Source: Lachnospiraceae bacterium UBA1759 (GTDB taxonomy: Bacteria > Bacillota > Clostridia > Lachnospirales > Lachnospiraceae). Taken from it: a stretch of DNA of 62,732 nucleotides. The stretch is taken from NCBI GenBank assembly GCA_002315555.1, contig DCHF01000021.1, positions 1 through 62,732 of the forward strand, in the 5' to 3' direction. Of this stretch, positions 35,144 through 43,429 are shown piece by piece (position 1 is the stretch's first letter; each line of letters starts with the position of its first letter). Made by a program: the position numbers and the translations under genes. Below the pieces are notes generated by a model that saw only the letters and a program-made list of their open reading frames with translations, searched no databases and was not told the origin of the DNA.

Positions 35144-37942
35144 ATGAACGAACCGTTTCTTTTGCTGATCGACGGCTCCAGCCTTCTCTCGACGCAATTC
35201 TTCGGAAATCTGCCTCGGGAGATTCTTTTTGCGAAGACCCCTGAAGAAAAAGCAAAGTATTTTCATAAGATCATGATGACATCGGGCGGCGTGTACACGA
35301 ATGCGGTCTATGGCTTTCTGCGCACGCTTTTTAAGATCCTGAAGGATCAGAAGCCGGAATATCTGGCCGTAGCCTGGGATCTGACGCGCGATACTTTCCG
35401 CCGCGAACTGTATGCGGACTACAAGGGAAATCGTTCGGAAACAATGGAACCGCTGAAGGATCAGTTCGTGCTTTGCCAGGAAACGCTTCGGGAGATGGGC
35501 GTCCGTCAGTTCATGAGTGAACGCTATGAGGCGGATGATTACTGCGGAACGCTGGCCAAACTGTTTGAAAATGAGGTGCCGGTCCGCATCATGACGAAGG
35601 ACCATGATTATCTTCAGTTGGTTACGGAAAATACGCACATGTGGCTGATGCATCCCTCGATGGATAAAACCGATGAGATGTACAAAAAGTATCATGTGGA
35701 CCGTAAGAGCATGAATGTGCCGGAGCGTGTTTTTGAACTGGATCCCGCGCTTGTGGAAGCGGAATTCGGCGTGAAGCCCTGTCATGTAAATTCGCTGAAG
35801 GGCCTGCAGGGCGATTCTTCGGATAATATTAAAGGCGTACCGGGCGTGGGCCCCGCAACGGCGGTGAAGCTGATTCAGGAATACGGAACGGTCGATGCCC
35901 TTTACAAAGCGCTTGAGGGCCGCGATAAGGCCGGCCTGGAGGAACTGAAGAAATACTGGAAGGAGAAGCTTGGAATTACGCGTTCTCCGATCAATTTCCT
36001 CACAAAGACATCGGAGGAGGAACTGGTCGGCGAGAAGTCCGCACGCCTTTCCGAGATACTGGCGACCATTAAGACTGACATCGATCTTGACGGTTTAACG
36101 CTTGCTGAACTGAAGACCGATATTTCACGCGAGAACACCGAGAAAATCCTTAAAAACCTTGAATTTTCGTCTCTCAGCGCGGATTTTATGTCCACAACGG
36201 AGGCGGAAGAGGACTATGCCGCAAATTTCGCGGAAGTCGATGGCATGACCGGCCTCGAAGATTTACTCGTTCTTCTGAAAAAGGACCCGGCTCTGGGCAT
36301 TTCCTATGAGGCCGGACTGGGCCTTGCGATCGCCCGGGAGAGCGGTGAAGCACGTTTTGTCGCCGAGGCATTTTTTGTCACGGACGCGGTCCTTGCCGCT
36401 TTTGTGAAGAAACTTTCGGAAGGCAGGCATGTGCTGTATTCGACGGAGGGAAAGAGCATCGTCAAGCTGGCCGATGTTACCACCCGCGACACCGGCATCA
36501 TGACCTATCTTCTGGACCCGCTCCGCGCGGACTACCCCTATGAATACATCGTTAAGAACGCGGTGAATAAGAACTTCCCCGCGCGCACGCTGCTCCTCGG
36601 GAAACTGAGCGGCGAGGAAGCGCTTTCCACGGCCCGCGAAGCGGTCCGCGACTGTTTATGCTACAATGCGCTGTCCGCAGTCTTATCGGGTCCGACGCTT
36701 GAAAAACAGCTGGAAGATCAGGGCATGTTAAAGCTCTTTAACGACATCGAACTTCCCTGTATGGGCGCTCTTGCCCGTATGGAAACCGCCGGCATCATGG
36801 TACGCCGCGAGGAACTGAAGGCCTTCGGAGAAGAGCTGAAGAAGGAAATCGACGTTCTTGAGCGGGAAATCTACGATGCCGCAGGCATGACCTTCAATAT
36901 CAACTCCCCGAAGCAGCTCGGTGAGGTCCTTTTCGAACACATGGCCATCCCGTACGGGAAAAAGACCAAGTCCGGATATTCCACCGCGGCCGATATCCTG
37001 GAAAAACTGGCACCGGAATACCCCTTTGTCGGCAAAATTCTGGAATACCGCACGCTGACCAAGCTGCGTTCCACGTATGCGGAGGGGCTGCAGCCCTGCA
37101 TCTCGGCCGATGGCCGCATCCACGGCACCTTTAATCAGACCATCACTGCCACGGGCCGTATTTCCTCGACCAATCCGAACCTGCAGAACATTCCGGTCCG
37201 TATCGAACTCGGACGGAAGATCCGCAAGGTGTTCGTTCCCCGGCCGGGCTGCGTTTTCATCGATGCCGACTACTCGCAGATCGAGCTCCGCGTCCTGGCG
37301 CACATGTCCGGGGACGAGAACCTGATCAACGCATACCGCGACGCACGCGATATCCACGCGCTGACGGCATCGCAGGTGTTCCACGTGCCGATCGACGAAG
37401 TGACCTCCCTCATGCGAAGAAACGCCAAGGCTGTCAACTTCGGCATCGTCTACGGGATCTCTGCGTTTGCGCTGTCCGAAGATCTGAGCATCACAAGAAA
37501 AGAGGCTCAGGAATACATGAACCGTTATTTTGAGACCTATCCGGGCATTGAGGCTTTCTTAAAGGGACAGGTGGATTCCGCGCGTGAAAACGGCTCCGTG
37601 ACCACACTTTACGGTCGTATCCGTCCCATTCCGGAATTGATGAGCACGAACTTCAATCAACGCTCCTTCGGTGAGCGCGTGGCGATGAATTCCCCGATCC
37701 AGGGCACAGCCGCCGATATCATGAAGATCGCGATGATCCATGTCGAAAAGGCGCTTAAGGATGCTGGACTCCGGTCAAAGATCGTCCTTCAGGTCCACGA
37801 TGAACTGATCGTGGAAGCCTATGAAGAAGAAGCGGATGCTGTGGAGGAAATCCTGGTCCGCGAGATGGAAAATGCGGCGGATCTCAGCGTCCATCTGGAT
37901 GTGGAAGCAAAGAGAGGATACAGCTGGTATGAAACAAAGTAA
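35144..37942 (+). CDS. polA: DNA polymerase I
   Basis: It removes RNA primers and fills gaps in replication and repair. The 932-residue protein has a 5' nuclease domain (residues 1 to about 320; AVAWDLTRDTFRRELY, YEADDYCGTLA, GLQGDSSDNIKGVPGVGPATA). The middle domain occupies the 3'-5' exonuclease position but lacks the DxE and later acidic motifs, so proofreading is probably lost, as in B. subtilis and Taq. The polymerase domain has motif A (DADYSQIELRVLAHMSGD), motif B (RRNAKAVNFGIVYG) and motif C (QVHDELIVEA). It overlaps coaE by 14 bp, a pairing common in Bacillota. Confidence 0.97.
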   Translation: MNEPFLLLIDGSSLLSTQFFGNLPREILFAKTPEEKAKYFHKIMMTSGGVYTNAVYGFLRTLFKILKDQKPEYLAVAWDLTRDTFRRELYADYKGNRSETMEPLKDQFVLCQETLREMGVRQFMSERYEADDYCGTLAKLFENEVPVRIMTKDHDYLQLVTENTHMWLMHPSMDKTDEMYKKYHVDRKSMNVPERVFELDPALVEAEFGVKPCHVNSLKGLQGDSSDNIKGVPGVGPATAVKLIQEYGTVDALYKALEGRDKAGLEELKKYWKEKLGITRSPINFLTKTSEEELVGEKSARLSEILATIKTDIDLDGLTLAELKTDISRENTEKILKNLEFSSLSADFMSTTEAEEDYAANFAEVDGMTGLEDLLVLLKKDPALGISYEAGLGLAIARESGEARFVAEAFFVTDAVLAAFVKKLSEGRHVLYSTEGKSIVKLADVTTRDTGIMTYLLDPLRADYPYEYIVKNAVNKNFPARTLLLGKLSGEEALSTAREAVRDCLCYNALSAVLSGPTLEKQLEDQGMLKLFNDIELPCMGALARMETAGIMVRREELKAFGEELKKEIDVLEREIYDAAGMTFNINSPKQLGEVLFEHMAIPYGKKTKSGYSTAADILEKLAPEYPFVGKILEYRTLTKLRSTYAEGLQPCISADGRIHGTFNQTITATGRISSTNPNLQNIPVRIELGRKIRKVFVPRPGCVFIDADYSQIELRVLAHMSGDENLINAYRDARDIHALTASQVFHVPIDEVTSLMRRNAKAVNFGIVYGISAFALSEDLSITRKEAQEYMNRYFETYPGIEAFLKGQVDSARENGSVTTLYGRIRPIPELMSTNFNQRSFGERVAMNSPIQGTAADIMKIAMIHVEKALKDAGLRSKIVLQVHDELIVEAYEEEADAVEEILVREMENAADLSVHLDVEAKRGYSWYETK

Positions 37943-38582
37943 GCCGGTGATCGGCGTGACCGGCGGTGTCGGCGCGGGAAAAAGTACGGTCCTCCGGTAT
38001 CTTGAAAAGAATTACGGCGTGGCGGTCATCATGGCCGATGAAGTCGGACGGGAGCTGATGGCACCCGGTAAAAGTGTTTATAAAGCGCTGGTGGAAAATT
38101 ACGGGGAAGGGATCCTGAAGGAAGCAGAGGCCGCCCCGGATCAGGCGGGCGAAGAGACGCAGGGTACGCGTGCGATCGACACCGCTGTGCTGGCGGGAAT
38201 CGCTTTCAAGGATGAGGATAGCCAGAAACGGATCAATGCGATCGAGCACCCCATCATCAAGGAGGAAATCGTACACCGGATCGTGGAGGCACTCGCATGC
38301 GAGCGGGTGACCGGCGTAGTCGTGGAAGCGGCGCTCCTCAAGGAGGGCGGTCTTTGTGAACTCTGTGATGAAGTGTGGTATGTTTATGCCAGGCGCGCGG
38401 TGCGCGTGGAACGGCTTCGGAAAAGCCGCGGATACTCCGTGGAGAAATGCCGCGCGATCTTAAAGCGGCAGCTGACGGACAAGGCATTCCGATCGATCGC
38501 GGACGTGGTCATCGACAACAGCGGAAGTTCGGAAATGACCGGAAAGAAACTGGACCGCGAGATGAAGCGGGTGTTGAGATAA
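37929..38582 (+). CDS. coaE: Dephospho-CoA kinase
   Basis: It performs the last step of coenzyme A synthesis by phosphorylating the ribose 3'-OH of dephospho-CoA. The 217-residue protein has P-loop GVTGGVGAGKST (residues 8-19), MADEVGRELM for substrate binding and the RINAIEHPIIKEEI helix. The lid contains ERLRKSRGYSVEKCRAIL. I start at ATG 37929, which overlaps the polA end; a start 36 codons upstream would read polA out of frame. A segment rich in Ala/Glu/Gln (about 58-74) is a small insertion. Confidence 0.95.
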   Translation: MKQSKPVIGVTGGVGAGKSTVLRYLEKNYGVAVIMADEVGRELMAPGKSVYKALVENYGEGILKEAEAAPDQAGEETQGTRAIDTAVLAGIAFKDEDSQKRINAIEHPIIKEEIVHRIVEALACERVTGVVVEAALLKEGGLCELCDEVWYVYARRAVRVERLRKSRGYSVEKCRAILKRQLTDKAFRSIADVVIDNSGSSEMTGKKLDREMKRVLR

Positions 38583-38642
38583 GAGCGCGAAGCGGGATAC
38601 CGGAGACGGTCGGTAAAGCGCGGGAAAGAAAAGGAATCACAC

Positions 38643-39440
38643 ATGAGAATGAAAGCCATTGCCAGCGGAAGCAACGGCAACTGTATCTACATAAACGGCG
38701 GAAATACGCACATTTTGATCGATGCGGGAATTTCCTGCAAGCGGATCGTGACAGAGCTCAGAAATTCCGGTGTGCAGCCGGAGAAGATCAGTGCGGTGCT
38801 TGTTACGCATGAGCACTCGGACCACACCTGCGGGCTGAAGATCTTTTTGAAGCATTACAAGTGTCCGCTTTACGGAACACGCGGAACACTGGAGGAGATC
38901 GCGGACGCCGACATCAAGGCGGAGATCCCCGGGCAGGTGTATACGCCCATCGTCCTGGGGGAAAAGTTTACGATCGGCGAACTTGAGATCACACCGATCC
39001 ATACCTACCACGACGCGGCGGACCCGGTCGCCTATCACGTGCGTTACGGAGAGCAGTCACTTGCGGTCATGACCGATACCGGAACGTTCACGCCGGACAT
39101 CGTCGATGCGCTGAAGGGGGTGAACGGCCTTCTCCTGGAATCCAATCACGACATCCGCATGCTGGAGATCGGAAGCTATCCGTATCCCCTGAAGCGCCGC
39201 ATCCTGAGCGATCACGGTCATTTGTCCAATGAACGCGCCGGCGAGCTTCTGAACACCATTCTTCATCCCGGGCTCAAATTCATTCTGCTCGGCCATTTGA
39301 GCGAAGAGAACAACTACCCTGAGCTTGCGCTCCTCAGTGTGAAGACGGAGGTGGATACCGCAGATAACGGATACCGTTCGGAGGATTTCACCATCGATGT
39401 TGCGTCGCGTTACGAACCGAGTGCGATGTATGAGGTATGA
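38643..39440 (+). CDS. WalJ/YycJ-like metallo-beta-lactamase-fold hydrolase
   Basis: It is a cytoplasmic metal-dependent hydrolase; the B. subtilis relative YycJ (WalJ) is linked to DNA exonuclease activity and cell-wall homeostasis. The 265-residue protein has IASGSNGNCIYI, LLIDAGISCKR-like LIDAGISCKRI, the metal motif THEHSDH, and later histidines in PIHTYHDAADP and SDHGHLSNE. Length matches the family. In other Bacillota it often sits beside walRK; here it follows polA-coaE and ends at a bidirectional terminator. Confidence 0.88.
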   Translation: MRMKAIASGSNGNCIYINGGNTHILIDAGISCKRIVTELRNSGVQPEKISAVLVTHEHSDHTCGLKIFLKHYKCPLYGTRGTLEEIADADIKAEIPGQVYTPIVLGEKFTIGELEITPIHTYHDAADPVAYHVRYGEQSLAVMTDTGTFTPDIVDALKGVNGLLLESNHDIRMLEIGSYPYPLKRRILSDHGHLSNERAGELLNTILHPGLKFILLGHLSEENNYPELALLSVKTEVDTADNGYRSEDFTIDVASRYEPSAMYEV

Positions 39441-39480
39441 GTGAGGGGATAAACCTGCCGAAAAGACAGGAACAGCGAAA

Positions 39481-39526
39481 AAAGCGGAGAGAAAATCATG
39501 AAGGATTTTCTCTCCGCTTTTTTATA
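39481..39526. terminator. Bidirectional terminator between walJ-like gene and tmcAL
   Basis: A 17-bp perfect stem AAAGCGGAGAGAAAATC (39481-39497) pairs with 39504-39520 around a 6-base loop. T-tracts follow on both strands. It serves the convergent genes on either side. Confidence 0.92.
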
Positions 39527-39551
39527 TTTATCAATCAAACTTAAAGCATAT

Positions 39552-39607
39552 CCGGCTTCCGGCACACGACCTGCCGGCTTCCGGCACACGACCTGCCGGC
39601 TTCCGGC
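39552..39607. repeat. 22-bp tandem repeat, about 2.5 copies
   Basis: The unit CCGGCTTCCGGCACACGACC plus TG occurs at 39552-39573 and 39574-39595, and its first twelve bases occur again at 39596-39607. Each unit holds the smaller repeat CCGGC. It lies between a bidirectional terminator and the end of tmcAL, outside any gene. Confidence 0.85.
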
Positions 39608-39631
39608 CTCACGACCCGACCGACCCGAGCC

Positions 39632-40867
39632 TCACAGTTTGATCAGCCCGGCCGTATAATCGTCCTTGAGCTGCGTACGGAACTTCTGGTAGACCACATT
39701 GCGGTACAGGTCCGTGGAATCGATGTCGAACTGCAGGAGGCGGAGAGCCTTCGGTGTCAGAATGTTCTTAGCATCCGCCATCTTGGAGATCATCGGAAGA
39801 TTGGTGTTTGCCTTGATCTCGGAGAGCAGGGCAACGGCCTCGGAACGGAAGCCCAGGATGCGCATGTACATGCAGTAATCCTCATCGATATAATCCTTGA
39901 GATCCAGTTCTTTGATCCCGATGAGAAGATGAAGAAGCGCACGGTTGATACGCGTTCTTGTATAAGTGCGGGTCTTCAGCGCATCGGCCCATTCCTTGAA
40001 GGTATAGATCTCAGGAAGAATGTTGATCACGCGTTCCTTGAGCTCCGGAGAGAAGTCCAGGTAATCGGTCAGGTGATCCTTTTCGGTCATCAGCTTGTAC
40101 TGGAGAAGCTGCGAGAAATCATTGCCGCGAACGGGCGTGCAGAAACCGAATTTCAGCGCGATCTCGCGAGCTACATATGTCGGAACGTACGGCGTGATGC
40201 GTTCGGCACCGTCATCCTCATAGAGCATGTGACGGAGCGTGGTCGCGGAAGCCACGTTTTCAAAGGGCTGATCCGAAGTGTGTTCGGTCTTCCAGCGCTT
40301 GATGGTATACGGGACGATGGCGGAATTGAACCGGTACAGCGCTCTCAGATACTCGATTCCGAGGATGTTATTCGGCGATTCCAGAATCTCTCCGAGGTCT
40401 TCGTATTCATCGGCCATGTAATCCATGAGCGCCGTTGCGCGTGCCGTCGGATAGTTCATACCGCTGCGGAGATACAGACGGAGATCCTCGCGGAAGGAGG
40501 CCGGCTCGTCATTCAAGACCTTCGCGATCCTCCTTAACGGCTCGATATCTCCGAGCTCCGAACCGAAACAGATGCAGTCCACACAGCCCATCTGATTCAG
40601 CAGGCTGACGGCGGCGGTCGCAAAGGTCTCCGCGCTTCCGGTGCAGAAGAGGACGGGAAGCTCCAGGACAAGATCGGCCCCGGCATTCAGCGCCATACGG
40701 GTGCGCTCATACTTGTCGATGACAGCCGGTGTTCCGCGCTGTACATAGTTTCCGCTCATGACGACGATGAGATAATCGCAGCCCGTTACGCGACGCGCCT
40801 CCTCCATGTGATGCACGTGTCCGTTATGGAAAGGATTGTATTCGGTGATCAGTCCGCAGATCTTCAT
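39632..40867 (-). CDS. tmcAL: tRNA(Met) cytidine acetate ligase TmcAL
   Basis: TmcAL makes N4-acetylcytidine at the wobble base of elongator tRNA-Met from acetate and ATP. The 411-residue protein opens with the nucleotidyltransferase motif GLITEYNPFHNGHVHHMEEA (HNGH). It then has VVMSGNYVQRGTPAVIDKYERTRMAL and LELPVLFCTGSAETFA, the YlbM/TmcAL signature. The minus strand has a putative promoter at 40943-40915. In B. subtilis ylbM lies near coaD; here it stands alone and is divergent from pta, an interesting neighbour because both handle acetate or acetyl groups. Confidence 0.94.
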   Translation of the reverse strand: MKICGLITEYNPFHNGHVHHMEEARRVTGCDYLIVVMSGNYVQRGTPAVIDKYERTRMALNAGADLVLELPVLFCTGSAETFATAAVSLLNQMGCVDCICFGSELGDIEPLRRIAKVLNDEPASFREDLRLYLRSGMNYPTARATALMDYMADEYEDLGEILESPNNILGIEYLRALYRFNSAIVPYTIKRWKTEHTSDQPFENVASATTLRHMLYEDDGAERITPYVPTYVAREIALKFGFCTPVRGNDFSQLLQYKLMTEKDHLTDYLDFSPELKERVINILPEIYTFKEWADALKTRTYTRTRINRALLHLLIGIKELDLKDYIDEDYCMYMRILGFRSEAVALLSEIKANTNLPMISKMADAKNILTPKALRLLQFDIDSTDLYRNVVYQKFRTQLKDDYTAGLIKL

Positions 40868-40914
40868 ATCAGCCTCACTTTCGTTCCAAAATCAGAAAAA
40901 AGGATCTTGCTTTG

Positions 40915-40943
40915 AGAATATCAAAATCACGGTCTTTTTACAA
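40915..40943 (-). promoter_or_regulatory. Putative tmcAL promoter
   Basis: On the minus strand TTGTAA (40943-40938) and TATTCT (40920-40915) have a 17-bp spacer and lie 48 bp before the tmcAL start. Confidence 0.42.
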
Positions 40944-41003
40944 TCAGCATTATCAACATTTCAATAAATAGAGAATTGTAAAAATTGCCGATGTAGTTCG
41001 TAC

Positions 41004-41032
41004 TTGAAAAACAACAGTATAAATACTATAAT
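41004..41032 (+). promoter_or_regulatory. Sigma-A promoter of pta
   Basis: TTGAAA (41004-41009) and a perfect TATAAT (41027-41032) have a 17-bp spacer and lie 42 bp before the pta start. The strong boxes fit the strongly biased codon use of pta. Confidence 0.85.
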
Positions 41033-41073
41033 AAAACTATCTTTATGTGATTAGCTGAAAGGAGAAACATAAA

Positions 41074-42075
41074 ATGGCAATTATCAATGAGATCAAGGCT
41101 AAGGCTAAGGCAGACGTACAGAAGATCGTCCTTCCGGAAGGCATGGACAGAAGAACCTGGGAAGCTGCTGTTACGGCTACTGAGGAAGGCCTTGCGGACA
41201 TCATCGTTCTGGCATCCCCGGAAGAGCAGGCTGCGAACGCTGAGGGTCTCGATGTGGCGGGTATCACCGTGATCGATCCCAAGACTGCAGAGAAGCTGGA
41301 CGCTTATGTCGATCTTTATTATGAACTCAGAAAAGCAAAGGGCATGACTCCGGAGAAGTCCAGAGAGACCCTGCTTTCCGATTATACAACTTTTGCATGT
41401 CTGATGATCAAGGCCGGCGATGCCGACGGTATGGTCTCAGGCGCTTGCCACTCCACCGCAAACACCCTTCGTCCGGCCCTTCAGGTCATCAAGACGAAGC
41501 CGGGCTGCAAGCTGGTTTCCGCATTCTTCCTGATCGAGGTTCCGAACTGCGAATACGGCTACAACGGCACCTTCATTTTCGGTGACAGCGGTCTTGTACA
41601 GAATCCGAATCCGGAAGAACTCGCTGCAATCGCAGGTTCCTCCGCTGAATCCTTCAAGAACCTTGTTGGCGTAGAGCCGGTCGTTGCAATGCTTTCTCAT
41701 TCCACGAAGGGTTCTGCGGCTCATGCAGACGTTACCAAGGTCACGGAAGCTACCGCGATCGCGAAGGAACAGTATCCGGAATACCAGATCGACGGCGAAC
41801 TGCAGCTTGATGCAGCCATCGTTCCGGCCATCGGCGCTTCCAAGGCACCGGGCAGCACCGTTGCGGGCAATGCAAACGTACTTATTTTCCCCGACCTGGA
41901 TGCAGGCAACATCGGTTACAAGCTTGCACAGCGTCTTGCAAAGGCTGAAGCATACGGTCCTCTTTGCCAGGGTATCGCAGCTCCGGTCAATGACTTAAGC
42001 CGCGGCTGCTCCGCAGACGATATCGTCGGTGTTATCGCTGTTACCGCAGTTCAGGCACAGGGAATGAAGAAATAA
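41074..42075 (+). CDS. pta: Phosphate acetyltransferase
   Basis: It interconverts acetyl-CoA and acetyl phosphate, the energy-yielding acetate branch of fermentation. The 333-residue protein is the short, single-domain form. It has KIVLPEGMDRRTWEAA, DGMVSGACHSTANTLRPAL, MLSHSTKGSAAHADV, GELQLDAAIVP and NVLIFPDLDAGNIGYKL. The ribosome-binding site is AAAGGAG. Acetate kinase usually follows pta in Clostridia; it is absent here and must lie elsewhere. The next gene is instead a cytidylate-kinase-like protein. Confidence 0.96.
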   Translation: MAIINEIKAKAKADVQKIVLPEGMDRRTWEAAVTATEEGLADIIVLASPEEQAANAEGLDVAGITVIDPKTAEKLDAYVDLYYELRKAKGMTPEKSRETLLSDYTTFACLMIKAGDADGMVSGACHSTANTLRPALQVIKTKPGCKLVSAFFLIEVPNCEYGYNGTFIFGDSGLVQNPNPEELAAIAGSSAESFKNLVGVEPVVAMLSHSTKGSAAHADVTKVTEATAIAKEQYPEYQIDGELQLDAAIVPAIGASKAPGSTVAGNANVLIFPDLDAGNIGYKLAQRLAKAEAYGPLCQGIAAPVNDLSRGCSADDIVGVIAVTAVQAQGMKK

Positions 42076-42106
42076 CTTTTTCGTATCGTTGAAAGGAGGA
42101 AAGGAA

Positions 42107-42751
42107 ATGGACGGAAGAATTATCGTTACTATCGGTAGACAGAGCGGTTCGGGCGGACGCCGCATCGGCATGAAGCTTGCGGAGGTACTCGGTGTCCAGT
42201 GCTATGACAAGGAACTGATCTCAGTGGCTGCAAAACAAAGTGGTCTCTGCGAAGAGATCCTTGAAACACATGATGAAAGACCCACGAAGAGTTTCCTTTA
42301 CTCACTGGTAATGGATACATATTCCATGGGTTATCATGCGGGACACATCGATATGCCGATGGAACAGAAGGTCTTCCTGGCACAGTACAATGCCATCAAG
42401 GAGATCGCATCAAGAGAAAGTGCCGTATTCGTCGGCCGCTGCGCAGACTATGCACTTGAGGATGATCCGGATGTCGTTACGGTGTACATCACCGCGGATG
42501 AAGAGGATAAGATCGAGCATGTCATGGAGACGTACGAATTGAACCGTGACAAGGCCAAGGATTACATCGTCAAGGCAGACAAGAGAAGAAGCAATTTCTA
42601 CAATTACTACAACAACAAGAAGTGGGGCGAGGCAGGCAGCTATGATCTTTGCCTGAACCGCAGCAAACTTGGATTTGACGGAACCGTGGAAGCTATCGTT
42701 GATTTTATCAAACTGAGAAAGCGCATGCAGAAAACGCAGGCGGATAATTAA
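42107..42751 (+). CDS. Cytidylate kinase-like family protein
   Basis: It is a P-loop NTPase related to CMP kinase; the true substrate is not known. The 214-residue protein opens with IIVTIGRQSGSGGRRIGMKLAE, in which the P-loop is GRQSGSGGRRI instead of GPAGSGKS. VQCYDKELI and VGRCADYAL follow, as does a lid rich in Lys and Arg (VKADKRRSNFYNYY). The ATG at 42107 follows GGAGGA; an upstream TTG at 42089 would overlap that site. It lies 31 bp after pta and before a terminator, so it is co-transcribed with pta. Confidence 0.87.
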   Translation: MDGRIIVTIGRQSGSGGRRIGMKLAEVLGVQCYDKELISVAAKQSGLCEEILETHDERPTKSFLYSLVMDTYSMGYHAGHIDMPMEQKVFLAQYNAIKEIASRESAVFVGRCADYALEDDPDVVTVYITADEEDKIEHVMETYELNRDKAKDYIVKADKRRSNFYNYYNNKKWGEAGSYDLCLNRSKLGFDGTVEAIVDFIKLRKRMQKTQADN

Positions 42752-42767
42752 TCCACAAGGCCCGTAA

Positions 42768-42800
42768 AAAAGGAACGGGTGAGAACCACCCGTTCCTTTT
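42768..42800. terminator. Bidirectional terminator after the pta unit
   Basis: A 14-pair stem AAAAGGAACGGGTG with loop AGAAC pairs with 42787-42800. T-rich flanks are present on both strands. The minus-strand DUF5721-like gene converges on it. Confidence 0.88.
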
Positions 42801-42824
42801 ACATTATTTGTTTTGATGAGCCGG

Positions 42825-43316
42825 TCAAAGCTCCTCGAACGGAACTTCCTTCCGGTTCAAAAACCGGACGATGGTCTGATCCCAGTATTTATCCAGGGAT
42901 TTGTCCATCGTGAAGCCCGCATAGGAAATGCCGGTGGTCAGCGTCAGCGCATTGTTTTGGTAGGAGATATTCATGGACATGGAGGTCACCCCGCAGTCCT
43001 GAAATCCCGCTTTTTCCTTCATCGCTTCCGTGTTATCGGGCGCAGTGAGGAGAACGATCTTAAAGCCCAGCGGAAGACGCTTTCCGGAGATCAGCTTCAG
43101 ACAGACGGGGCGCATGTCCGCCCAGGTCATGTAAGGCACCTTGAGTTCGTTTTCACGTTCTTCTTCCGTGAAAAATTCCGGATTCTTTTTGCCTTCGATG
43201 TTGGTCGTATGTGCTGTGACAAAACAGGCATCGTGAAGAAGAAATTTATCAAACGTGTCTTCGGTGAACAGAAGGGTCGTGAATTTTTTGAGATCCGTGA
43301 TCTGAAGTGCAGTCAT
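42825..43316 (-). CDS. DUF5721-like protein
   Basis: The 163-residue protein is a small soluble protein of unknown function of a type found in Lachnospiraceae. Features are TALQITDLKKFTTLLF at the start, WADMRPVCLKLISGKRLPLGFKIVL in the middle and an aromatic C-terminal helix WDQTIVRFLNRKEVPFEEL. No catalytic motif or membrane segment is visible. I start at 43316, where AAGGAAAGGAA precedes the ATG; an in-frame ATG at 43361 would add 15 poorly conserved residues and run into the glgA leader. It is divergent from glgA. Confidence 0.8.
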   Translation of the reverse strand: MTALQITDLKKFTTLLFTEDTFDKFLLHDACFVTAHTTNIEGKKNPEFFTEEERENELKVPYMTWADMRPVCLKLISGKRLPLGFKIVLLTAPDNTEAMKEKAGFQDCGVTSMSMNISYQNNALTLTTGISYAGFTMDKSLDKYWDQTIVRFLNRKEVPFEEL

Positions 43317-43392
43317 CGTGATTCCTTTCCTTGAAAACGGGGAATGGAAACACATTATCACAGAAAGACCATTTTTACAAGTCGAACATCAT

Positions 43393-43408
43393 CCCGCCGG
43401 ACGGCGGG
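43393..43408 (+). other. GC hairpin in the glgA leader
   Basis: CCCGCC-GGAC-GGCGGG is a six-pair, all-GC stem. It ends about ten bases before the AGGAG site of glgA. It could limit ribosome access or stabilise the message. Confidence 0.4.
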
Positions 43409-43429
43409 AAAACAATAAAGGAGAACCCC

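Noticed and set aside
39552..39607. CRISPR array
   Set aside because: The repeat has no spacers, the unit is only 22 bp and no cas gene is present.
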